Source: Verrucomicrobiia bacterium
GTDB taxonomy: Bacteria; Verrucomicrobiota; Verrucomicrobiia; Limisphaerales; Fontisphaeraceae
Length of the DNA: 64,000 nt
Reading direction: 5' to 3'
Assembly: GCA_026414565.1 (NCBI GenBank)
Contig: JAOAIT010000044.1
Coordinates: forward strand, 1 to 64,000
Part shown: positions 25,909 to 36,374 of the stretch, in pieces
Numbering within the stretch: position 1 is the stretch's first letter
How the letters are laid out: each line of letters opens with the position of its first letter
The notes under the pieces: model-generated
Seen by the model: only the letters and a program-made list of their open reading frames with translations
What the model was told of the DNA's origin: nothing
The model's database searches: none
Made by a program: the position numbers and the translations under genes

Positions 25909-26116
25909 GTCCCAAAAGAAGAGCACGTCCGCGCAAACCGCAAGGGGGGGATGTCGGAAATTTCCCGGGAGGCCGGTAAGGACGGTACGGCAGGGGGGAG
26001 CCCTGGCAGGGGGCGGCACCTCCGGCAAGAGGGGTAACCCAAGCGAGGTGTGGGCCCGGCTGCCCCGTTACATTTTCCGTGCAACGGCCGGGTGGATTAC
26101 CTAAGATGTGAGTGTT

Positions 26117-27823
26117 ATGAGACCGCATTCAAAGTGGACAAGGAGCGCCCCTGCCGGATGGCGAAGCGGGTTGGGGGTGTGGCTTTTGGCCGGGGTGCTG
26201 AGCTGGCTAACGGCCGCCCCGCGGCAGCCGCTGGTGCCGCAATGGGGCAAGTTGGAGCTAAGTTTTACCAGCAGCAAGGTTTACACCAACCCCGTGCAGG
26301 AGGCTGCCCTGATGGCCATCTTGGTATCGCCGAAGGGGGAGCGGATGCGCGTGCCCGGCTTTTGGGATGGCGGCCGGACTTGGCGGGTGCGTTTCATGCC
26401 GCGCATCCCCGGGGTCTGGACGTGGCAAACCGAGTGCACTGATACGGCCAACCGCGGATTACACGGGGTGGCCGGCGGTTTTGTTTGCACCGCGGCACGA
26501 AGTGGCGTTGGGAATCGTTTCAGCCAGCACGGTCCCATCCGGGTTTCACCGGATGGCCGTTACCTGGTGCATGACGACATGACGCCGTTTTTCTGGCTGG
26601 CGGATACGGCGTGGAATGGACCCTTGAAAGCCACTGATGCGGAATGGGCTTATTACTTGCAGACGCGTGCCCAACAGAAATTCACCGCCGTCCAGTGGAT
26701 GACCACGCAATGGCGGGCGGCGCCGGACGGCAACCGTGAGGGCGAGCTGGCCTACACTGGGCGGGAGCGCATTGCCATCAACCCGGGCTTTTTTCAGAAA
26801 TTGGACCGGCGTGTCGAGGCTATGAACAAGGCCGGCCTGCTGAGCGTGCCCGTGCTGTTGTGGGCCATCCAAGGCGGCTCCAACCCGCAAATCAATCCGG
26901 GGGTGTCCCTGCCGGAAGATCAGGCGGTGCTGCTGGCCCGTTACATGGTGGCCCGGTGGCAGGCGGATGCGGTAGTGTGGATTCTCAATGGCGACGGCGA
27001 TTACCGGGGGGAGAAGGCGGCGCGGTGGCAGCGGATTGGCCGGCAGGTGTTTGGCGACATTGCCCATGCGCCGGTGACGTGTCATCCGGGCGGGCGGATA
27101 TGGGTGCGGCAGGAATTCATTCAGGAGCCCTGGTACGACATCGTGGGTTATCAAAGCGGGCATAATGACCGCGATGACAATCTGCGCTGGATCACCAGCG
27201 GGCCGGCGGCGCAGGAGTGGCGTCTGCCGCCGTTCAAGCCGTTCATCAGCCTGGAGGCCCCGTACGAGAATCACGGTGGCGGCGCGGCGGGTGCCATGAG
27301 CGCGGACGTGGTGCGCCGGGCACATTATTGGTCGCTTTTGAATGCCCCCACCGCCGGCATCACTTATGGCGGCCATGGCATTTGGGGATGGGACGACGGC
27401 ACCCGGCCGCCGGTGGATCATCCCAATTCGGGCACGCCGCTGCCGTGGCGCGAGGCGTTGCGGATGCCTGGCGCGCAGCAGATGACCGTGCTGGCGGATT
27501 TTTTCCAGAGCATTGATTTTTGGCGGCTGCGGCCGGCACCGGAAATCCTGGCGGTACAGCCCGGTTTGACGGCGGCCCGGCGTTTTATTGCCGCAGCGCG
27601 TTCCGAGCGCAACGATTTGCTGCTGATTTACATTCCGGAAGATCGCATCGTGGAGCTGCAGCTCTCCGCCCTGACCGGCATGCGAGGCTCGCCTGTGCTC
27701 ACGTGGGTCAATCCGCGGAATGGCGAGCGGCGGGCCGCGGTGGCTGTGTTGGGCGCCACGACGTGCCAGGTGCCCACCCCGGAGCCGGGGGACTGGCTGT
27801 TGCTGGTGACCACGCAGCCGTGA
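26117..27823 (+). CDS. DUF5060/DUF4038 apiosidase-like glycoside hydrolase
   Basis: This encodes 568 residues. A signal peptide (about 15-35) is followed by a DUF5060-like β-sandwich (about 43-125, with VPGFWDGGRTWRVRFMPRIPGVWTW). The DUF4038 TIM barrel comes next, with GRYLVHDDMTPFFWLADTAWNGP, KFTAVQWMTTQW and WYDIVGYQSGHN. A DUF5605-like C-terminal domain may follow. GH140 members with this layout release apiose from rhamnogalacturonan II; other polysaccharide substrates are possible. GTG 26108 is an alternative start. It is divergent from ctaA. Confidence 0.85.
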   Translation: MRPHSKWTRSAPAGWRSGLGVWLLAGVLSWLTAAPRQPLVPQWGKLELSFTSSKVYTNPVQEAALMAILVSPKGERMRVPGFWDGGRTWRVRFMPRIPGVWTWQTECTDTANRGLHGVAGGFVCTAARSGVGNRFSQHGPIRVSPDGRYLVHDDMTPFFWLADTAWNGPLKATDAEWAYYLQTRAQQKFTAVQWMTTQWRAAPDGNREGELAYTGRERIAINPGFFQKLDRRVEAMNKAGLLSVPVLLWAIQGGSNPQINPGVSLPEDQAVLLARYMVARWQADAVVWILNGDGDYRGEKAARWQRIGRQVFGDIAHAPVTCHPGGRIWVRQEFIQEPWYDIVGYQSGHNDRDDNLRWITSGPAAQEWRLPPFKPFISLEAPYENHGGGAAGAMSADVVRRAHYWSLLNAPTAGITYGGHGIWGWDDGTRPPVDHPNSGTPLPWREALRMPGAQQMTVLADFFQSIDFWRLRPAPEILAVQPGLTAARRFIAAARSERNDLLLIYIPEDRIVELQLSALTGMRGSPVLTWVNPRNGERRAAVAVLGATTCQVPTPEPGDWLLLVTTQP

Positions 27824-27998
27824 GTTGGGGCTGTGGCGCCGGCATATTATCTTTTCTCAAGTCCGGTTCTTCCGTGCCGATATATCCCCTTGGGTGTCGT
27901 CATTGAGCTGACACTGCAGGTTGACTTGTGCCCATGGCCCATCCATGGGGCCGATGACCAGCGCATCCGCAGAACGTTGGCGGCGATGCCAATTTGCT

Positions 27999-30497
27999 AT
28001 GAAATTAAGTTTAGGCGCCAAAATAGCCGCCGGCTTCGCCGGGGTGGTCCTCCTTGGATTAATCGTGGGGGGGTTGGGTTATTATAATTTGTCGCGGACC
28101 TCTGCCGCGCTGGAGCAGGTGGCCCAGGAGCGCATGGCCGGGGTGCAGGCCCTGGGCAATCTGGCCCACCATGCCGATGTGTTGGAGGCCAGGCTGTCCG
28201 AATTGTTGAACCCGGACATTCCGACTGCAGCAGCCAAGGCGGCCATGGAGCAGATTTTGGCCAGCCGCAAGCAACTGCGGGAAGAGGTGGAACGTTTTGC
28301 CGCCCTGCCACGCACGGCCGAGGAGGAGGCACTGTGGCGGCAATGGCAGGCGCAGGACAAGGTGTACGAGCAACACCTGCAGGAGTGTTTGCAACTGGCG
28401 GAGCAATGGGTGGCCCTGGATTTGGGGAATCCGCATCTTTTGATGGCCAACATCAACCGCTTCATTGGGGATCACTACAGCGTGGAAATGCGGCTCATGG
28501 AGCGCATGTATGAAGAGCATGCGTTCACCAACGTTACGGATCATACCACCTGCAATTTTGGCCGCTGGCTGGCCCAGTTCAAGACTTCCAATGCCGAGGC
28601 GCAACAAATCCTGGCCGCGGTGGGGCAACCGCATCAACAATTTCATGCAAGCGTGCGCCGGATTCTTTCCCTTGTGGAAGCCAAAGATGAGGCCAATGCC
28701 CTGAGTGCGCGGGCCTATGATTTGGAGAAGGCGGTCTCCAGCACCTTCGAACAACTTACCCGGTTGCAGCAGATGGCCGAGCGGGCGGTGGCGCTGCAGC
28801 GGCAACTGGCGGAAACCTTCCATACGCGCTGCCAGCCGGCGCAATCCGCGGCGCTGGCCTCCTTGCAGCAACTGCAAACGCTCAATCATCAGCTCAGCCG
28901 CGCGGCGGCGGAGAAGGCCATCGCCCAGGCCGGCGTGGCCCGGACGGTGGCGGTGGCGGCGCCGCTCCTGGCCCTGGTGGTGGGGGCATTGCTGGCGTGG
29001 GGCATCACGCGGATGGTGACGCAGCCGTTGCGGCAGGGCATGCAACTGGCCACGCGCATGGCTACAGGGGATTTGACCCAGACGCTGGCGGTGCAGCGCT
29101 CGGATGAATTGGGGGCCTGGGCGCAGGCGATGAATTCGATGGTGATCGGGCTGCGCAAGAGTCTGAAACAGGTGGCCGAGAACTCGGCGGCCGTGGCCGG
29201 CACCGCCCGGGAGCTGAGCACCACCAACCAGCAGGTCAGCGCCAACGCGGAGGAGACTTCCTCCCAGGCGCAGGTGGTGGCCAGCGCGTCAGAGCAAATC
29301 AGCAAGAGCGTGTCCACCGTGGCCACGGCAGCCGAGGAGATGAGCGCCAGCATCAAGGAAATTGCCCGGCAGGCGGTGGACGCCGCCAAGGTGGCAGGCG
29401 AGGCCGCGCGGATGGCGGAGGCCACCAACCAGACCATTGCCCGGCTGGGGGCCAGCAGCACGGACATTGCCGAGGTGGTGCAGGTGATCAACACCATTGC
29501 CGCGCAGACCAATTTGCTGGCGCTCAATGCCACGATTGAAGCGGCCCGCGCCGGCGAGGCGGGCAAGGGCTTTGCGGTGGTGGCCCACGAGGTCAAGGAG
29601 CTGGCGCGGCAGACGGCGCAGGCCACCGAGCAGATCGGCCGCAAAATCGCGGCGATTCAAAACGATGCCAGCGCGTCGGTGCAGGCCATTCAGGGCATCA
29701 GCGAGGTGATCCGGAAGATTGACCAGATTCAAACCGTGATCGCCAGCGCGGTGGAGCAGCAGGCGGCCACCACCAATGAGATTACGCGCAATGCCAGCGA
29801 GGCGGCGCGCGGCAGCCAGGAGATTGCCCGCAACATCGCCGGTGTTTCCCAGGCGGCGCGCGACACCTCCCAGGCGGTGACCGGGGCGGCCGCCGCCACC
29901 ATGGAGCTGGCCCGTCTGGCCAGCCAGTTGCAGCAGGTGGTGCAGCGGTTCAAGCTCGACCTGGCCACGGCGGGGGCGGTGACGACGAGCGAGCCGGTTG
30001 CTGCGGCAGGCGATGGGGCAACCTTGCTGGTGTGGGACGCCAAAACCATGGCCACGGGCGTGCCGGAGGTGGATGCGCAGCATCAGGAATTGATTGCGCG
30101 TTTGAATGGCCTGCAGGAGGCCATCCGCCGCGGCGCCGGCCCGGCGGAGGTCAAGCCCATGTTGCAGTTCCTGGGCGAGTATGCCCGGAAACATTTTGGC
30201 GAGGAGGAGGCGATCATGGCGCAGCGGCGCTGCCCGGCCCATCAAGTCAACAAGGCGGCCCACCGCCGCTTTCTGGAACAATTCCAGCGGCTGGTGCAGC
30301 AGTATGAAACCCAGGGCGCCAGCCTGGCGGTGCTCAACCAGTTGGGGGAAATTACCGATCAGTGGCTGGTCAGCCACATCCTGAAGGTGGATACCCAGTT
30401 GCGCCAATGCAGCCACGGCGGGCCCTGCCGTGAACACGGCAACGGCAACGGCCATGTCCACGAGCCTCTGGAGCCTTTAGGGGCGGCCCGCCATTGA
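27999..30497 (+). CDS. Chemoreceptor with CZB-like zinc sensor and C-terminal hemerythrin
   Basis: This encodes 832 residues starting at ATG 27999. Helix TM1 is at about 8-28 and TM2 at about 315-337, with a helical sensor region between them. Residues 155-220 carry H159, DHTTC (H182, C185), FGRW and H212/H216, the His3-Cys pattern of CZB zinc-binding domains. A HAMP domain (about 338-392) leads to the MCP signalling domain with [25 protein letters not shown] near 490-515. Residues about 700-820 form a bacteriohemerythrin with [28 protein letters not shown] and SHILKVD, which binds a di-iron centre. It probably senses oxygen or redox state and metal. Confidence 0.88.
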   Translation: MKLSLGAKIAAGFAGVVLLGLIVGGLGYYNLSRTSAALEQVAQERMAGVQALGNLAHHADVLEARLSELLNPDIPTAAAKAAMEQILASRKQLREEVERFAALPRTAEEEALWRQWQAQDKVYEQHLQECLQLAEQWVALDLGNPHLLMANINRFIGDHYSVEMRLMERMYEEHAFTNVTDHTTCNFGRWLAQFKTSNAEAQQILAAVGQPHQQFHASVRRILSLVEAKDEANALSARAYDLEKAVSSTFEQLTRLQQMAERAVALQRQLAETFHTRCQPAQSAALASLQQLQTLNHQLSRAAAEKAIAQAGVARTVAVAAPLLALVVGALLAWGITRMVTQPLRQGMQLATRMATGDLTQTLAVQRSDELGAWAQAMNSMVIGLRKSLKQVAENSAAVAGTARELSTTNQQVSANAEETSSQAQVVASASEQISKSVSTVATAAEEMSASIKEIARQAVDAAKVAGEAARMAEATNQTIARLGASSTDIAEVVQVINTIAAQTNLLALNATIEAARAGEAGKGFAVVAHEVKELARQTAQATEQIGRKIAAIQNDASASVQAIQGISEVIRKIDQIQTVIASAVEQQAATTNEITRNASEAARGSQEIARNIAGVSQAARDTSQAVTGAAAATMELARLASQLQQVVQRFKLDLATAGAVTTSEPVAAAGDGATLLVWDAKTMATGVPEVDAQHQELIARLNGLQEAIRRGAGPAEVKPMLQFLGEYARKHFGEEEAIMAQRRCPAHQVNKAAHRRFLEQFQRLVQQYETQGASLAVLNQLGEITDQWLVSHILKVDTQLRQCSHGGPCREHGNGNGHVHEPLEPLGAARH

Positions 30498-31265
30498 AGG
30501 GTGGTGCGCCAGCCAGGCGAGCCGGAGACCTTCGAGCGTAAGGTGGGGAATGACGCACTGGATGGCTGGCAGCCCGCGCGCGATGAGCGCGGCATAACCG
30601 CCCGTGGCCACCACCGGCAGGCGGCGGCAGGCCAGCTCGTTTTTGAGTTCACCAATCAATTCGCGCACCAATCCCCGGTAACCATGCACCGCGCCAATCC
30701 GCATGGCTTCTTCGGTGTTTTTGCCCACCACCCGGCGGACATCGCGGATGGTGATGCGCGGGAGCAGCGCGGTTTTTTCGTGTAGATAATCGGTCATGGC
30801 CGCCAGGCCGGGAGCGATGATGCCGCCGATGTAGTCGCCCTGCCGGTCCACCACATCAAACGTGACGGCGGTGCCAAAGTCCACCACCACCACGGGGGCG
30901 CCCACCAGGATTTTGGCGGCCAGCGCATTGGCGAGGCGATCAGCGCCGATGGTTTGCGGGCGCGGGTAGCGAATGCCCACGCCGCGCAGAGTTTGGTGAT
31001 TCAGCTCGAGCACCTGCTGCAAGCCGGCAGCGGCCGCCAACGCGCGCAACCGGGGCGTGGCCGCAGGGACGACGCTGCACACGCAGACGCCCGCCACGGG
31101 GTGTTTGCCGATGAGTTGTTGGAGGGTTTGGCGGGCGAGAGGCTCGCCCAAGGCGCGGGTGGGCACATCCTGGGCGCGCAAAACCCGCCGGTCATTGGCC
31201 AGTCCCAGGTGGGTGTGAGTGTTGCCGATGTCGGCCAGCAGCAGCAGGGGTTTCATGCGTTTCAC
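30477..31265 (-). CDS. coaX: Type III pantothenate kinase
   Basis: This encodes 262 residues of an ASKHA-fold kinase. The N-terminal [11 protein letters not shown] binds phosphate, followed by [13 protein letters not shown] near 105, [16 protein letters not shown] near 125 and [11 protein letters not shown] near 147. It catalyses the first step of CoA synthesis without the feedback control of type I enzymes. GTG 31263-31265 overlaps the birA stop; ATG at 31254-31256 is an alternative start. Its 3' end overlaps the 3' end of the convergent chemoreceptor gene by 21 bp. Confidence 0.92.
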   Translation of the reverse strand: MKRMKPLLLLADIGNTHTHLGLANDRRVLRAQDVPTRALGEPLARQTLQQLIGKHPVAGVCVCSVVPAATPRLRALAAAAGLQQVLELNHQTLRGVGIRYPRPQTIGADRLANALAAKILVGAPVVVVDFGTAVTFDVVDRQGDYIGGIIAPGLAAMTDYLHEKTALLPRITIRDVRRVVGKNTEEAMRIGAVHGYRGLVRELIGELKNELACRRLPVVATGGYAALIARGLPAIQCVIPHLTLEGLRLAWLAHHPSMAGRP

Positions 31266-32257
31266 GAATCGAGCATCACATCGCCGCCGATGACGCGCTC
31301 CAGCCGGCCCCGGGCGTTGCGCAGCAAAAGCGCGCCATCGTGGTCCAGGCCTTCGGCGCGGCCTTCAAGGCGGCGCTCGCCCTGGATGATGGCCACGCGC
31401 TGGCCGAGCGTGCGGCAATGGCGGCTCCATTCCTCGGCCACCGCCTCAAACTGCCCGGCGGTGACTCGCGCATAATCCACGTCCAGCTCGCGCAGCAACT
31501 GCGCGGCCAGTTCCGGCCGGGGAATGGCCCGGCCCAGGGCCTGCCGCAGGGAGGTGGCGATGCGCCGCAGCTCCGGGGGAAAATCGGCGGCTGCCAGGTT
31601 CACGTTCACGCCGATGCCGATGATGAGGTATTTGATTTTGTCCAGTTCAGCCCCCATTTCCGTGAGGATGCCGGCGGTTTTGCGACCGTCCAGGAGGAGG
31701 TCATTGGGCCATTTGATGTCCGGCTCCAGGCCGGTGACGCGATGAATGGCCCGGCGGGCTGCCGTGGCGGCGGCGATGGTGAGCTGGGTAGCCGCCTGGG
31801 GGGCGAGCCGCGGCCGCAAGACCACGGAAAACCACAAGCCCAGCCCCGGCGGAGAGGCCCAGATGCGCCCCATGCGGCCGCGGCCGCGGCTTTGTTTCTC
31901 GGCAAACACCACCAGGCCCTCTTCGACGCCGTCACGGGCGAGGCGGTCGGCCAGGTCATTGGTGGAGCTGGTCTCCTGAAAGACGCGGATTTCGCGCCCC
32001 ACCACGAGTGTTTGCCCCAGCCGCGATTTTAAGTCGTCGCCGTATAATTTGTCCGGCGCGCTTAACAGGCGGTAGCCGTGGTGGGGGCTGGCCTCGATGT
32101 CGAAGCCCAGTTCGCGCAGGGCTTCAATGCGCGCCCAGATGGCGGCGCGGGTGACCTGGAGGCGTTGCGCCAGATCGGCACCGGACACCGAGCCTTCGCG
32201 GGCCTGACGCAGGGCGGTGAGAATGGCGGTATCCAGGACGGAATCACTGCGGCTCAT
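31262..32257 (-). CDS. birA: Bifunctional biotin-protein ligase/biotin repressor
   Basis: This encodes 331 residues. The N-terminal winged helix (about 8-62, SGADLAQRLQVTRAAIWARIEALRELGFDI) is followed by the ligase domain with ETSSTNDLA near 95, the biotinyl-AMP loop SRGRGRMGRIWASPPG near 122, and KWPNDLL near 182. It attaches biotin to carboxylases. The HTH suggests it also represses biotin genes, possibly bioF-bioA at 11-13.6 kb. It lies between nadC and coaX with 4-bp overlaps. Confidence 0.93.
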   Translation of the reverse strand: MSRSDSVLDTAILTALRQAREGSVSGADLAQRLQVTRAAIWARIEALRELGFDIEASPHHGYRLLSAPDKLYGDDLKSRLGQTLVVGREIRVFQETSSTNDLADRLARDGVEEGLVVFAEKQSRGRGRMGRIWASPPGLGLWFSVVLRPRLAPQAATQLTIAAATAARRAIHRVTGLEPDIKWPNDLLLDGRKTAGILTEMGAELDKIKYLIIGIGVNVNLAAADFPPELRRIATSLRQALGRAIPRPELAAQLLRELDVDYARVTAGQFEAVAEEWSRHCRTLGQRVAIIQGERRLEGRAEGLDHDGALLLRNARGRLERVIGGDVMLDS

Positions 32258-33162
32258 AGGCGGGAGGCCGGAGCGCGTCTCCGGCGGGTGGGCGGGTCAA
32301 GCTCCGGCTTGATCACAAAGTCCAGGGCCACATCCACGGCAGGCGCGGAATGGGTCAGCGCGCCCACACTGATAAAGTCCACGCCAGTCCGGGCGATGGC
32401 GCGGACGGTGCGCAGGGTGACCCCGCCGCTGGCCTCGGTGCGGGCGCGGCCGGCCACGCGGCGCACGGCTTCCCGCAACTGGCGCGGGGTCATGTTGTCC
32501 AGCAGGATGAAATCGGCGCCAGCCCGCACGGCTTCCTCCACCTGGGCCAGGGTATCCGCCTCGACCTCCACCTTGAGATGGGGGTAGCGGGCGCGGGCGC
32601 GCTGCACGGCGCGAATAATGGGGTGAGGCCCTTCGCTCTGCAGGGCGGCCAGGTGATTGTCTTTGATGAGCACCAGGTCATGCAGTCCCAGGCGGTGATT
32701 GACGCCGCCGCCACAGGCCACCGCGTATTTTTCCAGAAGGCGCAAGCCGGGGGTGGTTTTGCGGGTGTCGAGAATGCGGGCCTGGGTGCCGCGTACCGCG
32801 CGGACAAACGCGGCGGTAAGCGTGGCGATGCCGCTCAGGCGCTGGACAAAGTTCAGGGCCACGCGCTCGGCGGTGAGGAGGGCGCAGGCCGGCCCGGTGA
32901 TTTCCATGAGCACCGTGCCGCGGCGGACAGCCTCGCCGTCATGGACGCAACAGCAGAGGCGCACGGAGCGGTGCTGCATTTGAAAAGCTAGGCGGGCCGC
33001 TTCCAAGCCGCACACCACCAGGGGCTGGCGCGCCACCATCAGGGCGCGCGCCTGCAGGCCGCGCGGCACAACGGCCAGCGAGGTGACATCGCCCGGGCCT
33101 ACGTCTTCCCGCAAGGCCCGGCGCACGGCTTCGCGCCAGACTGGTTCCGGCACCGTTTGCAT
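32254..33162 (-). CDS. nadC: Nicotinate-nucleotide pyrophosphorylase (carboxylating)
   Basis: This encodes 302 residues of quinolinate phosphoribosyltransferase, which makes nicotinate mononucleotide. Motifs include ALREDVGPGDVTS near 16, NFVQRLSGIAT near 106, ILDTRKTTPGLRLLEKYAV near 127, GGGVNHRLGLHDLVLIKDNH near 147, EVEADTL near 197 and SVGALTHSAPAVDVALD near the end. It is first in nadC-birA-coaX, which groups NAD, biotin and CoA functions. Its stop overlaps the birA start by 4 bp. Confidence 0.94.
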   Translation of the reverse strand: MQTVPEPVWREAVRRALREDVGPGDVTSLAVVPRGLQARALMVARQPLVVCGLEAARLAFQMQHRSVRLCCCVHDGEAVRRGTVLMEITGPACALLTAERVALNFVQRLSGIATLTAAFVRAVRGTQARILDTRKTTPGLRLLEKYAVACGGGVNHRLGLHDLVLIKDNHLAALQSEGPHPIIRAVQRARARYPHLKVEVEADTLAQVEEAVRAGADFILLDNMTPRQLREAVRRVAGRARTEASGGVTLRTVRAIARTGVDFISVGALTHSAPAVDVALDFVIKPELDPPTRRRRAPASRL

Positions 33163-33228
33163 GGAGGCATCTTGCGGCAGGACCCTGCCGGCGAAAAGGG
33201 GAAAAATGGCGGCCGGCTTTTCCGGGCG

Positions 33229-36200
33229 TCAGACTTTTTCCACGGCGGCCTTGGCGGGTACAGGCAGCTCCGCCTCCACGGGACGCGGGGCCTCCGCTTT
33301 ATGGTCTTTGGCCAGGAGCATGTAAAGGGAGGGGATCACCAGCAGCGTGAAGAAGGTGCCCAGAAACATGCCGGCCACAATCACGATACCGATGGAGTTG
33401 CGCGCCGCCGCGCCGGCGCCGCTGACCAGGGTCAGGGGGAAATGGCCGCAGACCGTGGCCGCCGAAGTCATCAGCACGGGGCGGAGGCGCACCATGGCGG
33501 CTTCGCGGACGGCCTGGGCCTTGGTGCGGCCGCGGCGTTGCAATTCATTGGCAAACTCCACAATGAGGATGCCATTCTTGGAGACCAGGCCCACCAGCGT
33601 GACAAGACCGATTTGGGAGTAAATGTTCAGCGTGGTGGTCCAGCCTTTGGTCCAGAAGGGGGTGTTGGGGTCCGGCATCATCAGGAAGGTGAACGTCAGC
33701 GCGCCAAACATGGCCAGGGGCACCGAGCCCAGGAGAATGACCAGCGGATCGCGGAAACTGTTGAATTGCGCGGCCAGCACCAGAAAGATCATCACCACTG
33801 CCAGGCTGAAGGCGGGCAGGAATTTGCTGCCCTCCACCCGCAACTGGCGGGACTCGCCCGTGTAGTCCAGTTTGTAGCCCTGGGGCAGGATTTGCGCGGC
33901 TTCTTTTTCAAGATAAGCCAGGGCCTCTTCGAGCGGCCGGATGGCGACGCCGCTGAGTTTGACGGCGTTGAACTGCTGGAAGCGGTTGAGCGAGCGCGGG
34001 CCATTTTTGGTTTTCAACTCGGCCAGGGTGCTGAGTTGCACCAGTTGCCCATGCGGGCCGCGCACATAGGCATTTTGCAATTGTTCGGCGGTCAGCCGCT
34101 CGATGCGCCGCACTTGGGGGATGACTTTATAGCTGCGGCCGTCGAGACTGAAGCGGTTGACGTAATTGCCGCCCAGCAGGGTGCCCAAGTCCGCGCCCAC
34201 CTGCGCCAGGCTCAAGCCCAGGGCGGCCACCTTTTCGCGGTCCAACTGGATCTCCACCTCGGGCTGATCAAACTTGGTGTCAATAATTGGCGGAAATGCA
34301 AACAGGCCACTTTGCGCCGCCTTGTCGCGCAACTGCTCGGCAAAAGCCAGGATGACCTCCGGCTCGGCGGTGGAGGCGATCACCATTTCCACGGGAAACG
34401 TGCCGCCGCCGGGCAGGGCGGGCGGGGTGACGGCCATGGCGCGGATGCCGGTCAACTGGTCAAAACCGGACTGCACCTCCGGCAGCACTTCAAAGACGGT
34501 GCGCTGGCGCTGCTCCCAGGGTTTGAGCACCAGTCCGGCAAAACCGTTGTCCGGAAAGGTGACCTGGAAGGACTGCGCGGCCTCGGGGATTTTCATCATC
34601 TGGCGGTTCAAGGCCTCGGTGAAGAACACGGTCTGCTCGATGGTGGCGTTGGCCGGAGCCTCGATGATGCCGAAAATCACGCTTTGATCCTCCATAGGGG
34701 CCAGCTCCTTGGGGGACATTTGAAACATGGGGATGGCCAGGAGGCTCAAGCCGGCCCAGAGCACATACACGGCCATCCGGTTGGCCAGCGTGGCGTCGAG
34801 CACCCGGCCGTAGGCCTGGCGCAGGCGGTCAAAGAAGTGATTGACCCGCCCGCACAGCCCGCGCTCCTCGCGGTCGGGCCGGAGCAGTTTGGCGGACATG
34901 ACCGGCGAGAGCGTCAGCGCCACGACGCCGGAGATGAAAACGGCGCCGGCGAGGGTGAAGGCGAACTCGCGGAACAGCGATCCCGTCAGACCGCCCTGCA
35001 ACCCGATGGGGGCGTACACCGCGGCCAGGGTGATGGTCATGGCGATGATGGGGCTGACCAGCTCGCGCGCGCCCAGCAGGGCGGCCTCGATGCCGCGGCG
35101 GCCCTCGCGCACGTGGCGCTCGACGTTTTCCACCACCACGATGGCGTCGTCCACCACCAATCCCACTGAAAGCACAATGGCCAGCAGGGTGAGCAGGTTC
35201 AACGTGAAGCCCATCACCTGCATGAGGAAGGCGGCGCCGATCAGCGAGATGGGAATTGCCACCAGCGGCACCAGCACCGAGCGCACCGAGCCAAGAAACA
35301 GGAAGATCACCACGGCGACGATGGCCAGGGTTTCGGTCAGTGTTTTCAGCACTTCCTTGATGGCCTGCTCGATGTACTCGGTGGCGTCATACGCGATGTG
35401 CCCCTGCAGGCCGGTGGGCAAATCCTTTTGAATGGAGGCCATCTCGGCGCGCACGCGGCGGATAACTTCCAGGGAATTGGCGTTGGGCAGCACCCACACG
35501 CCGATGAACACCGCCTGCTGGCCGGTGAAGCGCACCTCGGCTTCGTAGTCCTCGGCGCCCAACACCACGTCAGCCACGTCCCGCAACCGCACCAGGCGGT
35601 CGCCGCTTTGCTTGACCACCAGGTTTTTGAACTCCTCCACCGAGCGCAAATCGGTGTTGGCCGTTAAATTGACCTGCACCAGGGCGCCCTTGGTGCGGCC
35701 TATGGCGGAGAGGAAGTTGTTGGCGGCGAGGGCGTCGCGCACCTGGGCCGGCGTCAGGCCATGCGCCGCCAGCCGCTCGGGTTTGAGCCAGATGCGCATG
35801 GCGAAGGTGCGCCCGCCCAGGATGTCGGCCCGTTGGACGCCGCTGATGGCGGACAGCCGCGGCTGCACCACGCGCACGAGGTAATCGGTGATTTGATTGG
35901 CGTCGAGCAGCTCCGAGGTGAAGCTCAGGTAGGCGGAGGCGATCTGGGAATCGGCGGGCTCGATGTTGATGATGGGCACCTCGGCCTCGGGGGGGAGGTT
36001 GTTGCGCACCTGGTCCACCTTGGAGCTGATTTCGGCCAGCGCCTTGGTGGGATCATAATTCAACTTGAGGCGCACGGTGATGGTGGAGAGGCCGAGGCGG
36101 CTGCTGGATTCGATGTAGTCAATGCCATCGGCCGCGGCAATGGCGCGCTCGAGGGGGGTGGTGATGAAGCCGCGCACCAGGTCGGCGCTGGCGCCCACGT

Positions 36201-36354
36201 ACACGGTGGTGACGGTCACGGCCGCGTTCTCGCTGCGCGGGTACTGCCGCACGCTCAGCGTTTTGATGGCCTGGAGGCCGGCGATCAAGATCACCAAATT
36301 CACCACCGCGGCCAGCACCGGGCGCCGGATAAACAGATCGGTCAGCGTGCGCAT
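33229..36354 (-). CDS. RND-family (AcrB/MexB-like) efflux permease
   Basis: This encodes 1041 residues, the normal length for HAE1-type RND pumps. Twelve membrane helices and two large periplasmic loops are visible. The proton-relay motif GLVVDDAIVVVENVERH (TM4) is intact, and the C-terminal half has LVGLVSKNGILIVEFANE. It exports hydrophobic or amphiphilic compounds with the adaptor encoded 20 bp upstream. No TolC-like outer-membrane channel gene is in the operon, so it must use one encoded elsewhere. Confidence 0.93.
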   Translation of the reverse strand: MRTLTDLFIRRPVLAAVVNLVILIAGLQAIKTLSVRQYPRSENAAVTVTTVYVGASADLVRGFITTPLERAIAAADGIDYIESSSRLGLSTITVRLKLNYDPTKALAEISSKVDQVRNNLPPEAEVPIINIEPADSQIASAYLSFTSELLDANQITDYLVRVVQPRLSAISGVQRADILGGRTFAMRIWLKPERLAAHGLTPAQVRDALAANNFLSAIGRTKGALVQVNLTANTDLRSVEEFKNLVVKQSGDRLVRLRDVADVVLGAEDYEAEVRFTGQQAVFIGVWVLPNANSLEVIRRVRAEMASIQKDLPTGLQGHIAYDATEYIEQAIKEVLKTLTETLAIVAVVIFLFLGSVRSVLVPLVAIPISLIGAAFLMQVMGFTLNLLTLLAIVLSVGLVVDDAIVVVENVERHVREGRRGIEAALLGARELVSPIIAMTITLAAVYAPIGLQGGLTGSLFREFAFTLAGAVFISGVVALTLSPVMSAKLLRPDREERGLCGRVNHFFDRLRQAYGRVLDATLANRMAVYVLWAGLSLLAIPMFQMSPKELAPMEDQSVIFGIIEAPANATIEQTVFFTEALNRQMMKIPEAAQSFQVTFPDNGFAGLVLKPWEQRQRTVFEVLPEVQSGFDQLTGIRAMAVTPPALPGGGTFPVEMVIASTAEPEVILAFAEQLRDKAAQSGLFAFPPIIDTKFDQPEVEIQLDREKVAALGLSLAQVGADLGTLLGGNYVNRFSLDGRSYKVIPQVRRIERLTAEQLQNAYVRGPHGQLVQLSTLAELKTKNGPRSLNRFQQFNAVKLSGVAIRPLEEALAYLEKEAAQILPQGYKLDYTGESRQLRVEGSKFLPAFSLAVVMIFLVLAAQFNSFRDPLVILLGSVPLAMFGALTFTFLMMPDPNTPFWTKGWTTTLNIYSQIGLVTLVGLVSKNGILIVEFANELQRRGRTKAQAVREAAMVRLRPVLMTSAATVCGHFPLTLVSGAGAAARNSIGIVIVAGMFLGTFFTLLVIPSLYMLLAKDHKAEAPRPVEAELPVPAKAAVEKV

Positions 36355-36374
36355 GAGCCAGGGAAGCGAAGAGG

